DNA of 51,885 bases from an uncultured Parabacteroides sp. (GTDB taxonomy: Bacteria > Bacteroidota > Bacteroidia > Bacteroidales > Tannerellaceae), in assembly GCA_944326775.1 (NCBI GenBank), contig CALVFH010000004.1, positions 1 to 51,885 on the forward strand. The letters are read 5' to 3'. Positions 1 through 8,666 of the stretch are shown piece by piece. Below the pieces are notes generated by a model. It was given only the letters and a program-made list of their open reading frames with translations. It was not told the DNA's origin and did not search any database. How positions within the stretch are numbered: position 1 is the stretch's first letter; each line of letters opens with the position of its first letter. The position numbers and the translations under genes are program-made.

Positions 1-2133
1 GCATCGAACATGGGGTTGATTCTTTGCGGCGATTTCCAGATAGAAACAACTCTCCCGATTGTAGAGGAGGCGTTCTCACGTATCCCGAGGGGGAAAGAGG
101 TCCCAAGGCATACTTCGTTGCTGCCAGAGTTTAAGGGCCGCGAAGTGTTTCATCTGAAAGTGCCGGTCCCTTTTGTCAAAATGATGGCTATGGGTTTCCG
201 GGGCGTGCCTGCCAACCATCCGGATGAAACTGCGCTGAAAGTAGCGGTTTCGCTGTTGAATAATGGAAACGGAACAGGCTATCTGGACAAGTTGGTTGTC
301 GAGCATAAGGTGCTGGCGGCCTCGGTCATCAATGAACAGATGAACGAGGCGGGTATTCTGGCGATTATCGTCATGCCTCGCCTGCTTTTCCAGTCGTATG
401 CAACTGCTGAGAAGCTGATTTGGAATGAAATTGAACGCTTGAAAGCCGGCGATTTTACCGACGAGTTCTTCCAGAGTCTTAAACTGGAGCAGAAGCGTGA
501 TTACATCTCGTTGCTGGAAGATATCGGTTCGCGTGCCCAGTTGATGATTCGCGTCTATTCGCAGGGAAAGACCTGGGAAGAATACTTGGAAGAAGTGAAA
601 AGCATCGACAGCCTGACGAAAGATGATATCGTACGGGTCGCCTCGAAATATTTTACGGAAGATTACCTCGTTGCAACCAAGAAAACCGGGAAGTATCCGA
701 AAGACAACCTGCCGAAACCTGATTATGTCCCCGTTATTCCCAAGCAGGCGCAAGTTTCGTCGGCTTATGCCCGCGAATTGGCATCCTGGCCGGTCGAAGT
801 GCTCGAGCCTCGTTTCCTCGACGCTCATTCGAATAATATGCAGATTCGGGAACTGACTTCATTGGTAACGCTTTACACTACCGAGAATCCCGTTGACGAC
901 CTCTTTTCTTTTGATTTGTTGTTCTCCATCGGGACTATCGCGGAGCCTCATCTCCTGTTTATCGCCAACTACCTGCAGCAAATTGGCACCGACCGCTATT
1001 CGTTCGACGAGTTTCGCACGTATCTCCAGCGGTTAGGCAGTACGCTCAATTTTGAAGTGAATGAGCGGAGCTTCGTCGTGCGGGTAACCGGCTTTGAAAC
1101 GAATTTCCGCCAGACGATAGAGCTGGTCGCCTCGTTCCTTTCTCATGCAAAGGCTGACCAGAAGAAGGTTCACCATCTGATTGACGAAGCGAAGGTCGTC
1201 GAAAAATCGTTCCATCAGTCGAGTGAAAGTATCGCCCGTGCCGTCGTGGAAAAGATGCTCTACGGCGAGGAGTCTGTTTACCTGCGTAAGCTTTCGCTTG
1301 CTGAAATCAAGCAGCTGAAAGGGGTGGAGCTGATTCGTATTTTGCATGAGGTGATGACTTACGCCTGCGACATCCATTACTGCGGGAATCTCTCGACCGA
1401 CGAAGTCGAGGCACTGGTTCGCCATTTCCTGCCGTTGAAGAAAGTCCGGCACAAATCTGTGTCTCCTTGCCGGAGGACATTGCAGGCCTACGATTCGCCC
1501 TGCGTGTTCTTTGTCGATAAACCGGATGTTTCGCAGAGCATCGTTTGCAGCTATATTTTGGGTGAGCCGGTCGGCGAGCAGCGCGAACGGTTTGTGGCAC
1601 GGCTGTTGTCCAATTATCTGGGAGGCGATATGTCGTCGGTGCTGTTTCAGGAAATCCGCGAGTTCCGTTCGCTGGCCTATCGGGTGAGCGGGCATTACCA
1701 GTTGCCTTACCGCGTTCACCACGGTCAGCCGGGATTTTTCCAGACGACGCTTTCCACACAGAGCGACAAGACCATCGATGCCATGACCGTCCTCGATTCC
1801 CTGTTGCGTGATATGCCCCTGCGCCCCGAAAAGCTCAAATTAGTGAAGCAGGCTGTGCGCAACGAGGTGAACAGTGCCTTCCCTGCTTTCCGCGACATCT
1901 CGCTCCGTTGGGCGTTCTATCAGAAGGAAGGGTTTTCGGAAGACCCGAACCGGCTGTTGTTGCAGATGCTCGACGGTATCGGGATGGATGACTTGCAACG
2001 CTTCTATGAGGCGCAACTGAAGGGCCGTCCGATTATCTACACCGTGGTCGGCAACAAGCGGAAAATCAATCTGGAGAAGCTGGCCGCCTTTGGTAAGATC
2101 CAGTATCTGAAAGAAAAAGACTTCTATCGCTGA
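1..2133 (+). CDS. M16 (insulinase/pitrilysin) family metallopeptidase, 5' end outside window
   Basis: The reading frame is open from base 1, so the first visible ATG at 10 is internal. About 710 residues are visible, against roughly 930-950 for two-module M16 peptidases of Bacteroidales. The zinc-binding HxxEH motif lies in the first module and must be upstream of the window. What is visible is the end of the first M16 module, then a second pair of alpha/beta domains from about residue 250 onward, which in this family forms the inactive half of the clam-shell chamber. Members degrade peptides in the periplasm or cytoplasm; location cannot be judged without the N-terminus. The next gene starts 2 bases after the stop, so the two are probably co-transcribed. 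Confidence 0.85.
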   Translation, partial: ASNMGLILCGDFQIETTLPIVEEAFSRIPRGKEVPRHTSLLPEFKGREVFHLKVPVPFVKMMAMGFRGVPANHPDETALKVAVSLLNNGNGTGYLDKLVVEHKVLAASVINEQMNEAGILAIIVMPRLLFQSYATAEKLIWNEIERLKAGDFTDEFFQSLKLEQKRDYISLLEDIGSRAQLMIRVYSQGKTWEEYLEEVKSIDSLTKDDIVRVASKYFTEDYLVATKKTGKYPKDNLPKPDYVPVIPKQAQVSSAYARELASWPVEVLEPRFLDAHSNNMQIRELTSLVTLYTTENPVDDLFSFDLLFSIGTIAEPHLLFIANYLQQIGTDRYSFDEFRTYLQRLGSTLNFEVNERSFVVRVTGFETNFRQTIELVASFLSHAKADQKKVHHLIDEAKVVEKSFHQSSESIARAVVEKMLYGEESVYLRKLSLAEIKQLKGVELIRILHEVMTYACDIHYCGNLSTDEVEALVRHFLPLKKVRHKSVSPCRRTLQAYDSPCVFFVDKPDVSQSIVCSYILGEPVGEQRERFVARLLSNYLGGDMSSVLFQEIREFRSLAYRVSGHYQLPYRVHHGQPGFFQTTLSTQSDKTIDAMTVLDSLLRDMPLRPEKLKLVKQAVRNEVNSAFPAFRDISLRWAFYQKEGFSEDPNRLLLQMLDGIGMDDLQRFYEAQLKGRPIIYTVVGNKRKINLEKLAAFGKIQYLKEKDFYR

Positions 2134-2135
2134 TT

Positions 2136-2591
2136 ATGTACAAGAAAGACGAACTGAAACTTTTAAAGACGGAGTTCTGGAACTCTTTTGCTGCTTATTG
2201 TGAGGTGCAGCCTTATTTGCGCGGACGGCGGAAGATGTGGGTCTTGTATAATACGAAAGTACGGGGAGTGGAACTGAAATTCGACCTTGACCGCCGCGGT
2301 GCGTCGGTGGTCCTTGAGGTTAATCACCGGCAGGAAGACAAGCGGCTGGAGATGTTCGAGCGTCTTTCCTGGTATAAGGAAATGCTCGGGCAGGGCTTCC
2401 CGGACGGACTGGTTTGGGATGTCTGTTTTGTCCGCGAGACGGGCAAGCAGGTGGCCCGTGTTTACGTTCGTTGCGAGAATCTGGATTTCCATCGTCGCGA
2501 AGACTGGGGTGCCCTCTTCTCCTTTATGGCACGAAACATGTATCTGCTTGAAAAAAATTTCATGGCTATTGCCGAATATCTTCGCGAATAA
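2136..2591 (+). CDS. DUF4268 domain-containing protein
   Basis: This is a 151-residue cytoplasmic protein with no signal peptide or membrane segment. Its length and pattern (FWNSFAAYCE near the start, then a basic RGRRKMW stretch, and a C-terminal half rich in aromatic and acidic residues) match DUF4268, a small domain of unknown function that is also found as the C-terminal part of some nuclease-like proteins. It begins 2 bases after the M16 protease and is probably translated from the same mRNA. No catalytic residues are assigned, so no activity is proposed. Confidence 0.7.
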   Translation: MYKKDELKLLKTEFWNSFAAYCEVQPYLRGRRKMWVLYNTKVRGVELKFDLDRRGASVVLEVNHRQEDKRLEMFERLSWYKEMLGQGFPDGLVWDVCFVRETGKQVARVYVRCENLDFHRREDWGALFSFMARNMYLLEKNFMAIAEYLRE

Positions 2592-2617
2592 TATCCTTTC
2601 TTAAAACTTGCCGGATG

Positions 2618-2945
2618 GGTTTGAAGACCGGCGAACTGTGCGCTGCCTTTGAAAACGCTGAAGCCGCGCCTGCATACTGTATGCAGGGAGTGCAAATGAA
2701 TAATCCTATGCGCCGCACAGTGCGCAGACACTGCCGAGGCTCCGGAAATGCCGCCGAACAGTTCGCCGACACTAAAAATGAATATTTATACACGCCGCAC
2801 AGTTCGCAAGCATCAAAAATGAATATTTATACACGCCGCACTGTGCGGCAGCATTAAAAATACAAAAGTAAACCCGCCGCACAGTTCGCCGGGGCTAAAA
2901 ATGCAAAAGCAAAGCTGGCGAACTGTATGCCGGGCCAAAAAATGA
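2618..2945. repeat. Tandem array A: eight 41-bp units with dyad core
   Basis: The central ACAGT/ACTGT pentamer starts at 2635, 2676, 2717, 2758, 2799, 2840, 2881 and 2922, exactly 41 bases apart each time. Each unit has a 13-15 base quasi-palindrome (GCCGCACTGTGCGGC at 2834-2848 is perfect). In the second half of the array the cores are joined by an A/T-rich spacer containing TAAAAATGAATATTTATAC or a variant; earlier spacers are more degenerate. Core arms are drawn from few types (GCGAAC, GCATAC, CCGCAC, GCGCAC) combined differently, and two units carry the core inverted. The array fills the gap between the DUF4268 gene and the convergent hydrolase gene. 41 is not a multiple of three, so it is unlikely to be coding. 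Confidence 0.95.
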
Positions 2946-2968
2946 ATAATTATGCAAAAACACACGTG

Positions 2969-4042
2969 TCAGCGGATGTCTATCGCTTCGATGGGTTGCT
3001 CCTTGCTAGGGTCGAGGGGCGCAAACTGGTAGGCGACTTTGCCGAAATCAATCGCTTTCAGGTCGATGCTCCGGATGGTGCTGTTGTACATGGTGCGATA
3101 GTAGATTATCCGGTTTTTCGTGTCGCTGGCAGAGGTCCACTGGGTGGCGCTGGGAATATCCGTAGGTGTTTCGCCCGGTGCAAACTCGATGCCGATGGGG
3201 ATATCGAAGTTGTTCAGGATTTGGAAACATTGGGCGACGGTTTTCAGCGCGGTGTCATACTGCGGGGCGGAAGTTTTGTAGAACGCGATGCGGACGAAGC
3301 GGGAGGGAGGGGTGACATCGCCCGGCAATCCCAGAAATCCGCTGCCCGCACCGAACGGGGCGACGGTCAGTCCTCCCATCTGCTGACTTTTGGCTCCCCC
3401 GGCGTATAGGTTCACGTAATTATTGAGGTTTGTCATCTGCCATTCAAATCCCGGCGAGTTAGTCAGCACCCCGACCTTGTTTTCGTAGAATCGCGGTTGC
3501 CCGTCGATGATTTCCAGCACGACTTCGCGGCCCGTAGCGTCGGCGATGCGCCAATGGACCGTTGAGGCCCGCGGGTCGATGGCGACAACATGGATTCCGC
3601 CGAGGGCTTCCTTCACTTCATCGACGGTGGCAAAGTTGCCTAACATCCAGGAGACCAGTTGCAGGTCCGACACCGAGGTGGCCTGCTTGGTTTCGTCGAA
3701 GGCCTCATATTCTCCGTAGCCGGGAAAATAGAACAGCCCGGCCGACAGCCCGGCTTCGTTCAATCCTTCGGCTACGAATTCTTTTTGCTCGACGGAAAGG
3801 CCCACATAGCCGTAGCGTGTAGAGAAGCGCAAGCCCTCGCCGTGTGAGGTGAACATCTGTTGCTCGAAGTGGCGCGGGACAATGACATATTGGCTGTTCA
3901 GTTCGCTTCCGCCCCATTCGATGGTGCGTGCGTAGATATGGCTGCCGTCTTTGGCAGTCAGCGAGAGGCCCGTGCAGGCATCCGCGGTTGCTGGCAGCGC
4001 AAAAAGCAGGGCTGCCAGCACAACTAAAAATTTCTGTTTCAT
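2969..4042 (-). CDS. Choloylglycine hydrolase family (linear amide C-N hydrolase), secreted
   Basis: This is a 357-residue Ntn-hydrolase. A signal peptide (residues 1-22, ending ATADA) is followed directly by Cys23, which after cleavage becomes the N-terminal nucleophile. Other family positions are Arg39, Asn195 (in LTNSPGF) and Arg248 (SRFVR). Two positions depart from Gram-positive bile salt hydrolases: Glu42 replaces the usual Asp, and the Asn of the AGLNFP motif is replaced by aromatic residues (AGLFYFPGY, 101-109), closer to penicillin V acylases. It should hydrolyse an amide bond, with conjugated bile salts, penicillin V or N-acyl amides as possible substrates. It lies 80 bases downstream of cobC on the same strand; no clear promoter was found in that gap. 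Confidence 0.85.
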   Translation of the reverse strand: MKQKFLVVLAALLFALPATADACTGLSLTAKDGSHIYARTIEWGGSELNSQYVIVPRHFEQQMFTSHGEGLRFSTRYGYVGLSVEQKEFVAEGLNEAGLSAGLFYFPGYGEYEAFDETKQATSVSDLQLVSWMLGNFATVDEVKEALGGIHVVAIDPRASTVHWRIADATGREVVLEIIDGQPRFYENKVGVLTNSPGFEWQMTNLNNYVNLYAGGAKSQQMGGLTVAPFGAGSGFLGLPGDVTPPSRFVRIAFYKTSAPQYDTALKTVAQCFQILNNFDIPIGIEFAPGETPTDIPSATQWTSASDTKNRIIYYRTMYNSTIRSIDLKAIDFGKVAYQFAPLDPSKEQPIEAIDIR

Positions 4043-4122
4043 AAAATACTGTTTAAGTTCATTTATGAAACATCTTTGATTCGTATTTGGTTCAACAGGA
4101 AGAATTATTCTCGTTAAGGGAG

Positions 4123-4653
4123 TTACAGTTGTATTTCAATAATTCCTCCGTAAGGGGTGATGTGTTCGAACGCCTCCTGCAGGGAATATTCCCCGGCATA
4201 GACGCGGGCGCAGGTCAGTATTCCCCCATGTGCGAAGACGGCAACACGGCGGAACGGCTGTGTGCGAAGCTCATCGAGGAATTGGGCCAGGCGTTCATAC
4301 TGGTCTTTCAGCGATTCTCCTCCGGGTGTCGGCGTATGAATCCAGTCGGCAAACCAGGCTTCGGAGTGGGCATCGTTGGAGATTTCTTCCCAGGGCTTCA
4401 TTTCCCATTCTCCGAAATTCATTTCCTTCAGGCGGGCATCGAGGGTCGGGTTGGGAAAGCCGCAGACCGCAGCGAGCCGGCGGCAACGGGTGAGCGGGCT
4501 GCAATAGACCTGGTCGAAATGGAGTCCTTCCAGTTTTGAACGGGTTTCGGCAGCTTCTGTTTCAAACGTGTCGCGCAGTGGAACATCGGTGAAGCCGTAG
4601 GTGATACCTTGGGGGACATCTACAGAGGTGTGTCTGATGAAATTGATGATCAT
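4123..4653 (-). CDS. cobC: Alpha-ribazole phosphatase (histidine phosphatase family)
   Basis: This 176-residue protein has the histidine phosphatase signature RHT at 7-9 (His8 is the phospho-acceptor), Arg56 in CSPLTRC, an acidic residue in the LKEMNFGEWE motif (77-82) and His142 in FAHGG. The sequence RHTSVDVPQGITYG is characteristic of CobC. It removes the 5' phosphate from alpha-ribazole phosphate or from adenosylcobalamin phosphate, in the last stage of the cobalamin nucleotide loop pathway. It starts 15 bases after cobS and is the last cob gene of the operon. Confidence 0.93.
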   Translation of the reverse strand: MIINFIRHTSVDVPQGITYGFTDVPLRDTFETEAAETRSKLEGLHFDQVYCSPLTRCRRLAAVCGFPNPTLDARLKEMNFGEWEMKPWEEISNDAHSEAWFADWIHTPTPGGESLKDQYERLAQFLDELRTQPFRRVAVFAHGGILTCARVYAGEYSLQEAFEHITPYGGIIEIQL

Positions 4654-4668
4654 ATTTTATTTCGTTTG

Positions 4669-5421
4669 TTATATGTTTGCTAAAATGACAATAGTCAGAT
4701 AAAAGGAAAGCTCGGTCAGGAGGAAAGTGGCTCCGCAGCAGTCTCCTGTATATCCTTGTATCTTCTTTTTCATATAAGAGGTCAGCAGAAACCAGATAAC
4801 CGGCGGAACCAGGGCTGCCGGAAGATAATGCCACCCGGGCAACCAGCAGAGCGGGAGGAGGGCCGCGGCGAGACAAACCGCATATTCCTTGGCAGTCATT
4901 GGGCTATAGACCGTTTTGTTCTTGGCGTCTTCAGCGGGACGGGCATAAGGCAAGCGGTTGATGATCATACCGGAGATGCCTTTGCAGAAAGGGTCGCCAG
5001 CAAGGATGGCGGCTCCGGCGAGTTCCGTCGGGAGGCTGCTGAGGCAAAGGTATAGCATGGCGAAATACATGAGTAGCCCGATCACGCCGTAGCTTCCGAT
5101 GTGGGAGTCTTTCATAATCGCCAGGATGCGCTCCCGGCTTGTCCCGCCCCCGAAGCCGTCGAAGAAATCAGCCAGCCCGTCTTCATGCAGGCAACCAGTC
5201 ACCAGAAGTCGGCTGATAAGGGCACATAGCACAGCGATGGAGGCCGGCAGGACGAGCGAGGTGAGGTAAAGAATTAAAACCGCAATGCCAGAAGTAAGCC
5301 AGCCGGCAACAGGCCAAAGACTGACAATGTTTTTGAAGCAGTTGGCAGGGACTTCGGCCAGTTTCCAGAAAGGCAGACGGGTGAAGAAGACGAAAGCGGC
5401 TAAAAGACGTAACATCGGCAT
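4669..5421 (-). CDS. cobS: Adenosylcobinamide-GDP ribazoletransferase (cobalamin synthase)
   Basis: This is an integral membrane protein of about 250 residues with several hydrophobic helices and the family motif HEDGLADFFDGFGG. It joins adenosylcobinamide-GDP to alpha-ribazole (phosphate) to make cobalamin at the membrane. The start is placed at the ATG at 5421, one base after the cobT stop codon; an ATG two codons further in (5415) is also possible. A longer frame upstream would run into cobT and is not needed. Tight spacing with cobT and cobC shows a single operon. Confidence 0.93.
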   Translation of the reverse strand: MPMLRLLAAFVFFTRLPFWKLAEVPANCFKNIVSLWPVAGWLTSGIAVLILYLTSLVLPASIAVLCALISRLLVTGCLHEDGLADFFDGFGGGTSRERILAIMKDSHIGSYGVIGLLMYFAMLYLCLSSLPTELAGAAILAGDPFCKGISGMIINRLPYARPAEDAKNKTVYSPMTAKEYAVCLAAALLPLCWLPGWHYLPAALVPPVIWFLLTSYMKKKIQGYTGDCCGATFLLTELSFYLTIVILANI

Positions 5422-5422
5422 G

Positions 5423-6460
5423 TCAGAAATATTTGGTGATGGCTTCTTGCTCGAAGGTGTGCATCTCATTCAGCATCCGGACTGCAGAGTCAACAATTGG
5501 ATAAGCGCAGACGGCGCCGGAGCCTTCTCCCAGACGGAGGCCGAGGTCGAGCAGGGGACGGGCACCGAGGAAGTCGAGGACGCGCCGATGACCGGCTTCG
5601 TCTCCGCAATGCCCGAAGATGCAATAATCAAGCACATTCGGATATAACCGGGAGGCTGCCAGCACACAGTTGGTCATGATGAATCCATCAACCAGAATTA
5701 TCATCCCTAATTCGGCAGCGCGGAGCATGCCTCCGACAGCCATGACCATTTCAAAACCTCCGAAATAACGTATGACATCGGATGGAGTTCCGTCTCCGGA
5801 ATAGTTTTTTAGGGCTTGTTTGAGTATTTCGTATTTGTGTTGCACTCCTCGTCTGTCCAGGCCGCTTCCTGCTCCTACGCAATCTTCCAAAGGAATCCGG
5901 GTGAGCAAAGTCATCCACATGCTGGATGCGGAGGTGTTCCCGATTCCCATTTCTCCGAAGCTGACGATGTTGCAGCCTTCGTGTTGGCATTGCGAAACCA
6001 TCTCGGCACCATATCGGAGGGCTTCGTTCATTTCGGCTTCCGTCATCGCGGCTTCATGCAGGAAGTTGCGAGTCCCTTTACGTATCTTATGAGCAATTAA
6101 GCCTGGTATTTCCGGAAAATCGAAGTCCACGCCTGCATCGACGATTTTCAACTGGAAACCGTGTTGGCGGGCAAGGAAGCATACCCCTGCCCCTCCATTT
6201 AGAAAGTTGAAAACGACTTGGCGGGTTACTTCTTTGGGCGAGAGACTGACGCCCTCGTCGGCAATACCGTGGTCTGCTGCAAAAATGATGTTCGTAGGGC
6301 AGTCTAAGGAAGGCGACAAAGTTTGTTGAATCCATCCGATTTGCAATGCCAGTTCTTCTAATCTGCCTAACGAACCTTTCGGTTTTGCTAAGTTGTCTAT
6401 TTTGTTTATCAGCGAAGTGCGTATCCCGTCGTCGGGGCGGGGAATGTTGAATGTGATCAT
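5423..6460 (-). CDS. cobT: Nicotinate-nucleotide--dimethylbenzimidazole phosphoribosyltransferase
   Basis: This 345-residue enzyme activates the lower ligand base by transferring phosphoribose from nicotinate mononucleotide. Recognisable parts are the N-terminal [13 protein letters not shown] motif, the FAADHGI segment, the [10 protein letters not shown] loop, and near the C-terminus [10 protein letters not shown], whose Glu is the proposed catalytic base of CobT. The ATG at 6460 gives the usual N-terminus; an upstream in-frame extension of 15 residues would run into the short intergenic gap and is unlikely. It sits 20 bases after cobU and one base before cobS. Confidence 0.95.
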   Translation of the reverse strand: MITFNIPRPDDGIRTSLINKIDNLAKPKGSLGRLEELALQIGWIQQTLSPSLDCPTNIIFAADHGIADEGVSLSPKEVTRQVVFNFLNGGAGVCFLARQHGFQLKIVDAGVDFDFPEIPGLIAHKIRKGTRNFLHEAAMTEAEMNEALRYGAEMVSQCQHEGCNIVSFGEMGIGNTSASSMWMTLLTRIPLEDCVGAGSGLDRRGVQHKYEILKQALKNYSGDGTPSDVIRYFGGFEMVMAVGGMLRAAELGMIILVDGFIMTNCVLAASRLYPNVLDYCIFGHCGDEAGHRRVLDFLGARPLLDLGLRLGEGSGAVCAYPIVDSAVRMLNEMHTFEQEAITKYF

Positions 6461-6480
6461 TAGTCTATCTTGTTTATCTG

Positions 6481-7014
6481 TTATATGTTTTCTCTTTTGA
6501 CCCATAAGGGAATTCCACTAACCATGAGCACGACTTCATCTGCAGCGGCAGCAATGTATTGGTTTACCCAGCCTTGTAGATCTGTAAAGCGACGTTGCAC
6601 CGGATTGATAGGGACACCACCCATGCCGATTTCGTTGGTCACGAAGATATAGTGGGCAGCTGGCCTGGTGAATCCATCGAATTCCTTTTTGACTTCTTCC
6701 AGAAGAGCATCGAGAGGAGTATCAGGAGCCGCATCGGAGAAGAAATTCGTGAGCCACAGCGTGACGCAATCGATAACAACCACCCGTCCTTCCAGATTGT
6801 ACCGGCTGAGTTGTTTTTCTTCTTCGAGGTTGGTCCATTCTTTGCCCCGGTCAGCTTGGTGGCGCAATACGCGCTGCCGGAATTCCTCGTCCCAGATGCG
6901 TGCCGTAGCAACATAAACCGGATGAGTCGTTTCGGAGAGAGCCATCTTTTGTGCGAGTTGGCTTTTCCCCGAGCGTTCCCCGCCGGTGATTAGGGTAATA
7001 CGGCGGTTATTCAT
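6481..7014 (-). CDS. cobU: Adenosylcobinamide kinase / adenosylcobinamide-phosphate guanylyltransferase
   Basis: This 177-residue bifunctional enzyme has the P-loop GGERSGKSQ close to the N-terminus and the RHQADRG segment, whose His corresponds to the guanylylated histidine of CobU. It phosphorylates adenosylcobinamide and then transfers GMP, giving the CobS substrate. The ATG at 7014 ([12 protein letters not shown]) is preferred because it places the P-loop at the normal distance from the start. The start overlaps the end of the S4-domain gene by 8 bases, which suggests translational coupling. Confidence 0.95.
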   Translation of the reverse strand: MNNRRITLITGGERSGKSQLAQKMALSETTHPVYVATARIWDEEFRQRVLRHQADRGKEWTNLEEEKQLSRYNLEGRVVVIDCVTLWLTNFFSDAAPDTPLDALLEEVKKEFDGFTRPAAHYIFVTNEIGMGGVPINPVQRRFTDLQGWVNQYIAAAADEVVLMVSGIPLWVKRENI

Positions 7015-7561
7015 GGTTGTTCTCCTTCCGTCGGCGTTCCCATTTGCGTTTGGCAATGTTTATCGGATTGTTGCGACTGGTTTTGCGGAGAGCAGCCGAT
7101 TTCGGGGAAGCCGCCATCTGCTGAGCTACGGCGGAGCGCTTAGGTGCTTTTCCCGTAGAAGGTGCTTCGTCCCGTTCTTTGGCAGCATGGCGGGCAGCGG
7201 CATATTTATTGTATCGGCCATAGTGTTCGCGTCGTGTGCCGGGAGTACCGGGTGTGTCATCCTTCGTTGTTTTTGTTGAAGTAGAATTCTTTTTGCGGGA
7301 ACCCTTTGGCCGAGATCCCATCCCATTGGCAATCAGATAGGCTGATTTCCCTGGTGCAGCCTTGATTTGACCTGCCTCAGAGCGTTTGCCAAAACGGACT
7401 TGTTCCCCGTCAACCAGAATGATGTCATTTTCTGTTACGCGTTGTCCTATGATAGGTAATTCTCCATTGACAGTAACTCGTCCCATTTCGATGAACTTGT
7501 CGGCTTCGCGGCGAGAGCAAAGTCCTGAATCGCTGATGAGTTTATTCAGTCTGATCTCCAT
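7007..7561 (-). CDS. S4-domain RNA-binding protein, RluF-like N-terminus without the synthase domain
   Basis: This 184-residue protein starts with an S4 RNA-binding domain (about 3-57: LNKLISDSGLCSRREADKFI), close to the N-terminus of the pseudouridine synthases RluF/RluB. After residue 65 there is no catalytic domain, in particular no GRLD motif. The rest is a low-complexity basic tail rich in Lys, Arg, Ser and Ala, similar in style to the C-terminal tail of RluF. It therefore looks like an RNA binder with both ends of RluF but not the middle. It lies inside the cobalamin operon, 49 bases after cbiB and overlapping cobU, with no obvious own promoter. Its role there is unknown. Confidence 0.8.
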   Translation of the reverse strand: MEIRLNKLISDSGLCSRREADKFIEMGRVTVNGELPIIGQRVTENDIILVDGEQVRFGKRSEAGQIKAAPGKSAYLIANGMGSRPKGSRKKNSTSTKTTKDDTPGTPGTRREHYGRYNKYAAARHAAKERDEAPSTGKAPKRSAVAQQMAASPKSAALRKTSRNNPINIAKRKWERRRKENNHE

Positions 7562-7610
7562 GTTTCTTTTGTTTGTAGATTAAGATATGATGTATTTATG
7601 TATATTGCTT

Positions 7611-8567
7611 TCAGAATAGGATTACGAACAAACATACAATCAATCCCATTGCTAATTCCGTCCGTTCATTGACACGGATTGCCGTTTGCATATCCGCAAA
7701 AGTAAGTGGGCGATTGTTGGTGCCGATATAGGGTTTCTCTATCGGTTGCCCAAAATAATCATGTGTACCCCCGAACCGACAATCCAGGATTGCCGCTAAG
7801 GCAGCCTCCGGATAACCGGAATTAGGGCTGGCATGTGCTTTCCCGTAGCGATAGACAAAGGCCCGTTTGTCCCAGTTCCCTGTCGTTACCAGCATTAGAA
7901 AAGCCGTCAGGCGGGCCGGGATGAAATTGGCGACATCGTCTATCCGTGCGGCACAAGCTCCGAATTTCAAGTAGCGTTCGTTCTTGTAGCCAATCATCGA
8001 ATCCAAGGTGTTGACCATCTTATACGCCATCATGCCAGGCAATCCTAATAGCAAATACCAGAACATGGGCGCAATAACTCCGTCACTCAGGTTTTCCGAT
8101 AAGGTTTCCAATGCGGCTGTCTTGATCTCTTGCGGAGAAAGGTTTGCTGTATCACGTCCGACGATGCGACTTACTTGTTTGCGCCCGGCTTCTGTGCTCT
8201 GTTCTACGGCTTCAAAAACCTTGCGGACTTCCGTAGCCAATGTTTTTCCTGCCAGGCAATAGAAAACGCCGATAGCAATTAGGACTAAACGCAACCCTTC
8301 ATTCAATATCCCGGAGAGCGTGAGGATCAATAGGCAGATGAGATAGGTTCCGATGATTAGTCCGAAGGTCATTAGGCTTCCTTTCAGGAATTGGTTGTCT
8401 CCTTTGTTGAGCCGTCTCTCTCCGTAAGCAATCACCTTCCCGAAGGTGACGACCGGATGCCACCATCTTTCAGGGTCTCCCAAAAGACGGTCGCCTATCC
8501 ATCCCGCCAAGAAGGGGATAATGCCTATTATATAATGTGTAGAATTGAATGTAAAGAAATTGTACAT
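7611..8567 (-). CDS. cbiB: Adenosylcobinamide-phosphate synthase
   Basis: This is a 318-residue polytopic membrane protein of the CbiB/CobD family. The N-terminal segment GWIGDRLLGDPERWWHPV is a family signature. It attaches aminopropanol (or its phosphate) to adenosylcobyric acid. It is the first gene of the run cbiB-S4-cobU-cobT-cobS-cobC, which covers lower-ligand and nucleotide-loop assembly but not corrin ring synthesis. The 5' leader is only about 40 bases and cannot hold a cobalamin riboswitch. Confidence 0.93.
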   Translation of the reverse strand: MYNFFTFNSTHYIIGIIPFLAGWIGDRLLGDPERWWHPVVTFGKVIAYGERRLNKGDNQFLKGSLMTFGLIIGTYLICLLILTLSGILNEGLRLVLIAIGVFYCLAGKTLATEVRKVFEAVEQSTEAGRKQVSRIVGRDTANLSPQEIKTAALETLSENLSDGVIAPMFWYLLLGLPGMMAYKMVNTLDSMIGYKNERYLKFGACAARIDDVANFIPARLTAFLMLVTTGNWDKRAFVYRYGKAHASPNSGYPEAALAAILDCRFGGTHDYFGQPIEKPYIGTNNRPLTFADMQTAIRVNERTELAMGLIVCLFVILF

Positions 8568-8603
8568 TATCGTTTCTATCTATCTGTTGCTTGAATTCGC
8601 ATG

Positions 8604-8611
8604 CAAAATTA
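8604..8611 (-). promoter_or_regulatory. Promoter -7 box for cbiB operon
   Basis: On the minus strand this reads TAATTTTG, matching TAnnTTTG, 36 bases before the cbiB ATG. No good TTTG is found at the proper distance upstream, so only the -7 element is supported. It is divergent from the promoter of the HU/SPOR gene. Confidence 0.5.
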
Positions 8612-8630
8612 ACGGAAAAAAGAATACTCT

Positions 8631-8662
8631 TTTGCTTTTCAACCGAAAGATATTTATCTTTG
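8631..8662 (+). promoter_or_regulatory. Promoter for HU/SPOR gene, abutting the start codon
   Basis: TTTG at 8631-8634, 20 bases, then TATCTTTG at 8655-8662: a full match to the Bacteroidetes consensus. Only four bases separate the -7 box from the ATG at 8667, so transcription should start at or very near the start codon. Confidence 0.75.
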
Positions 8663-8666
8663 TCTC

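Noticed and set aside
2618..2945. CRISPR array
   Set aside because: Period is 41 bp with no unique spacers of about 30 bases, no cas genes in the window, and the varying part is a dyad rather than foreign-like sequence. The same holds for arrays C and D.
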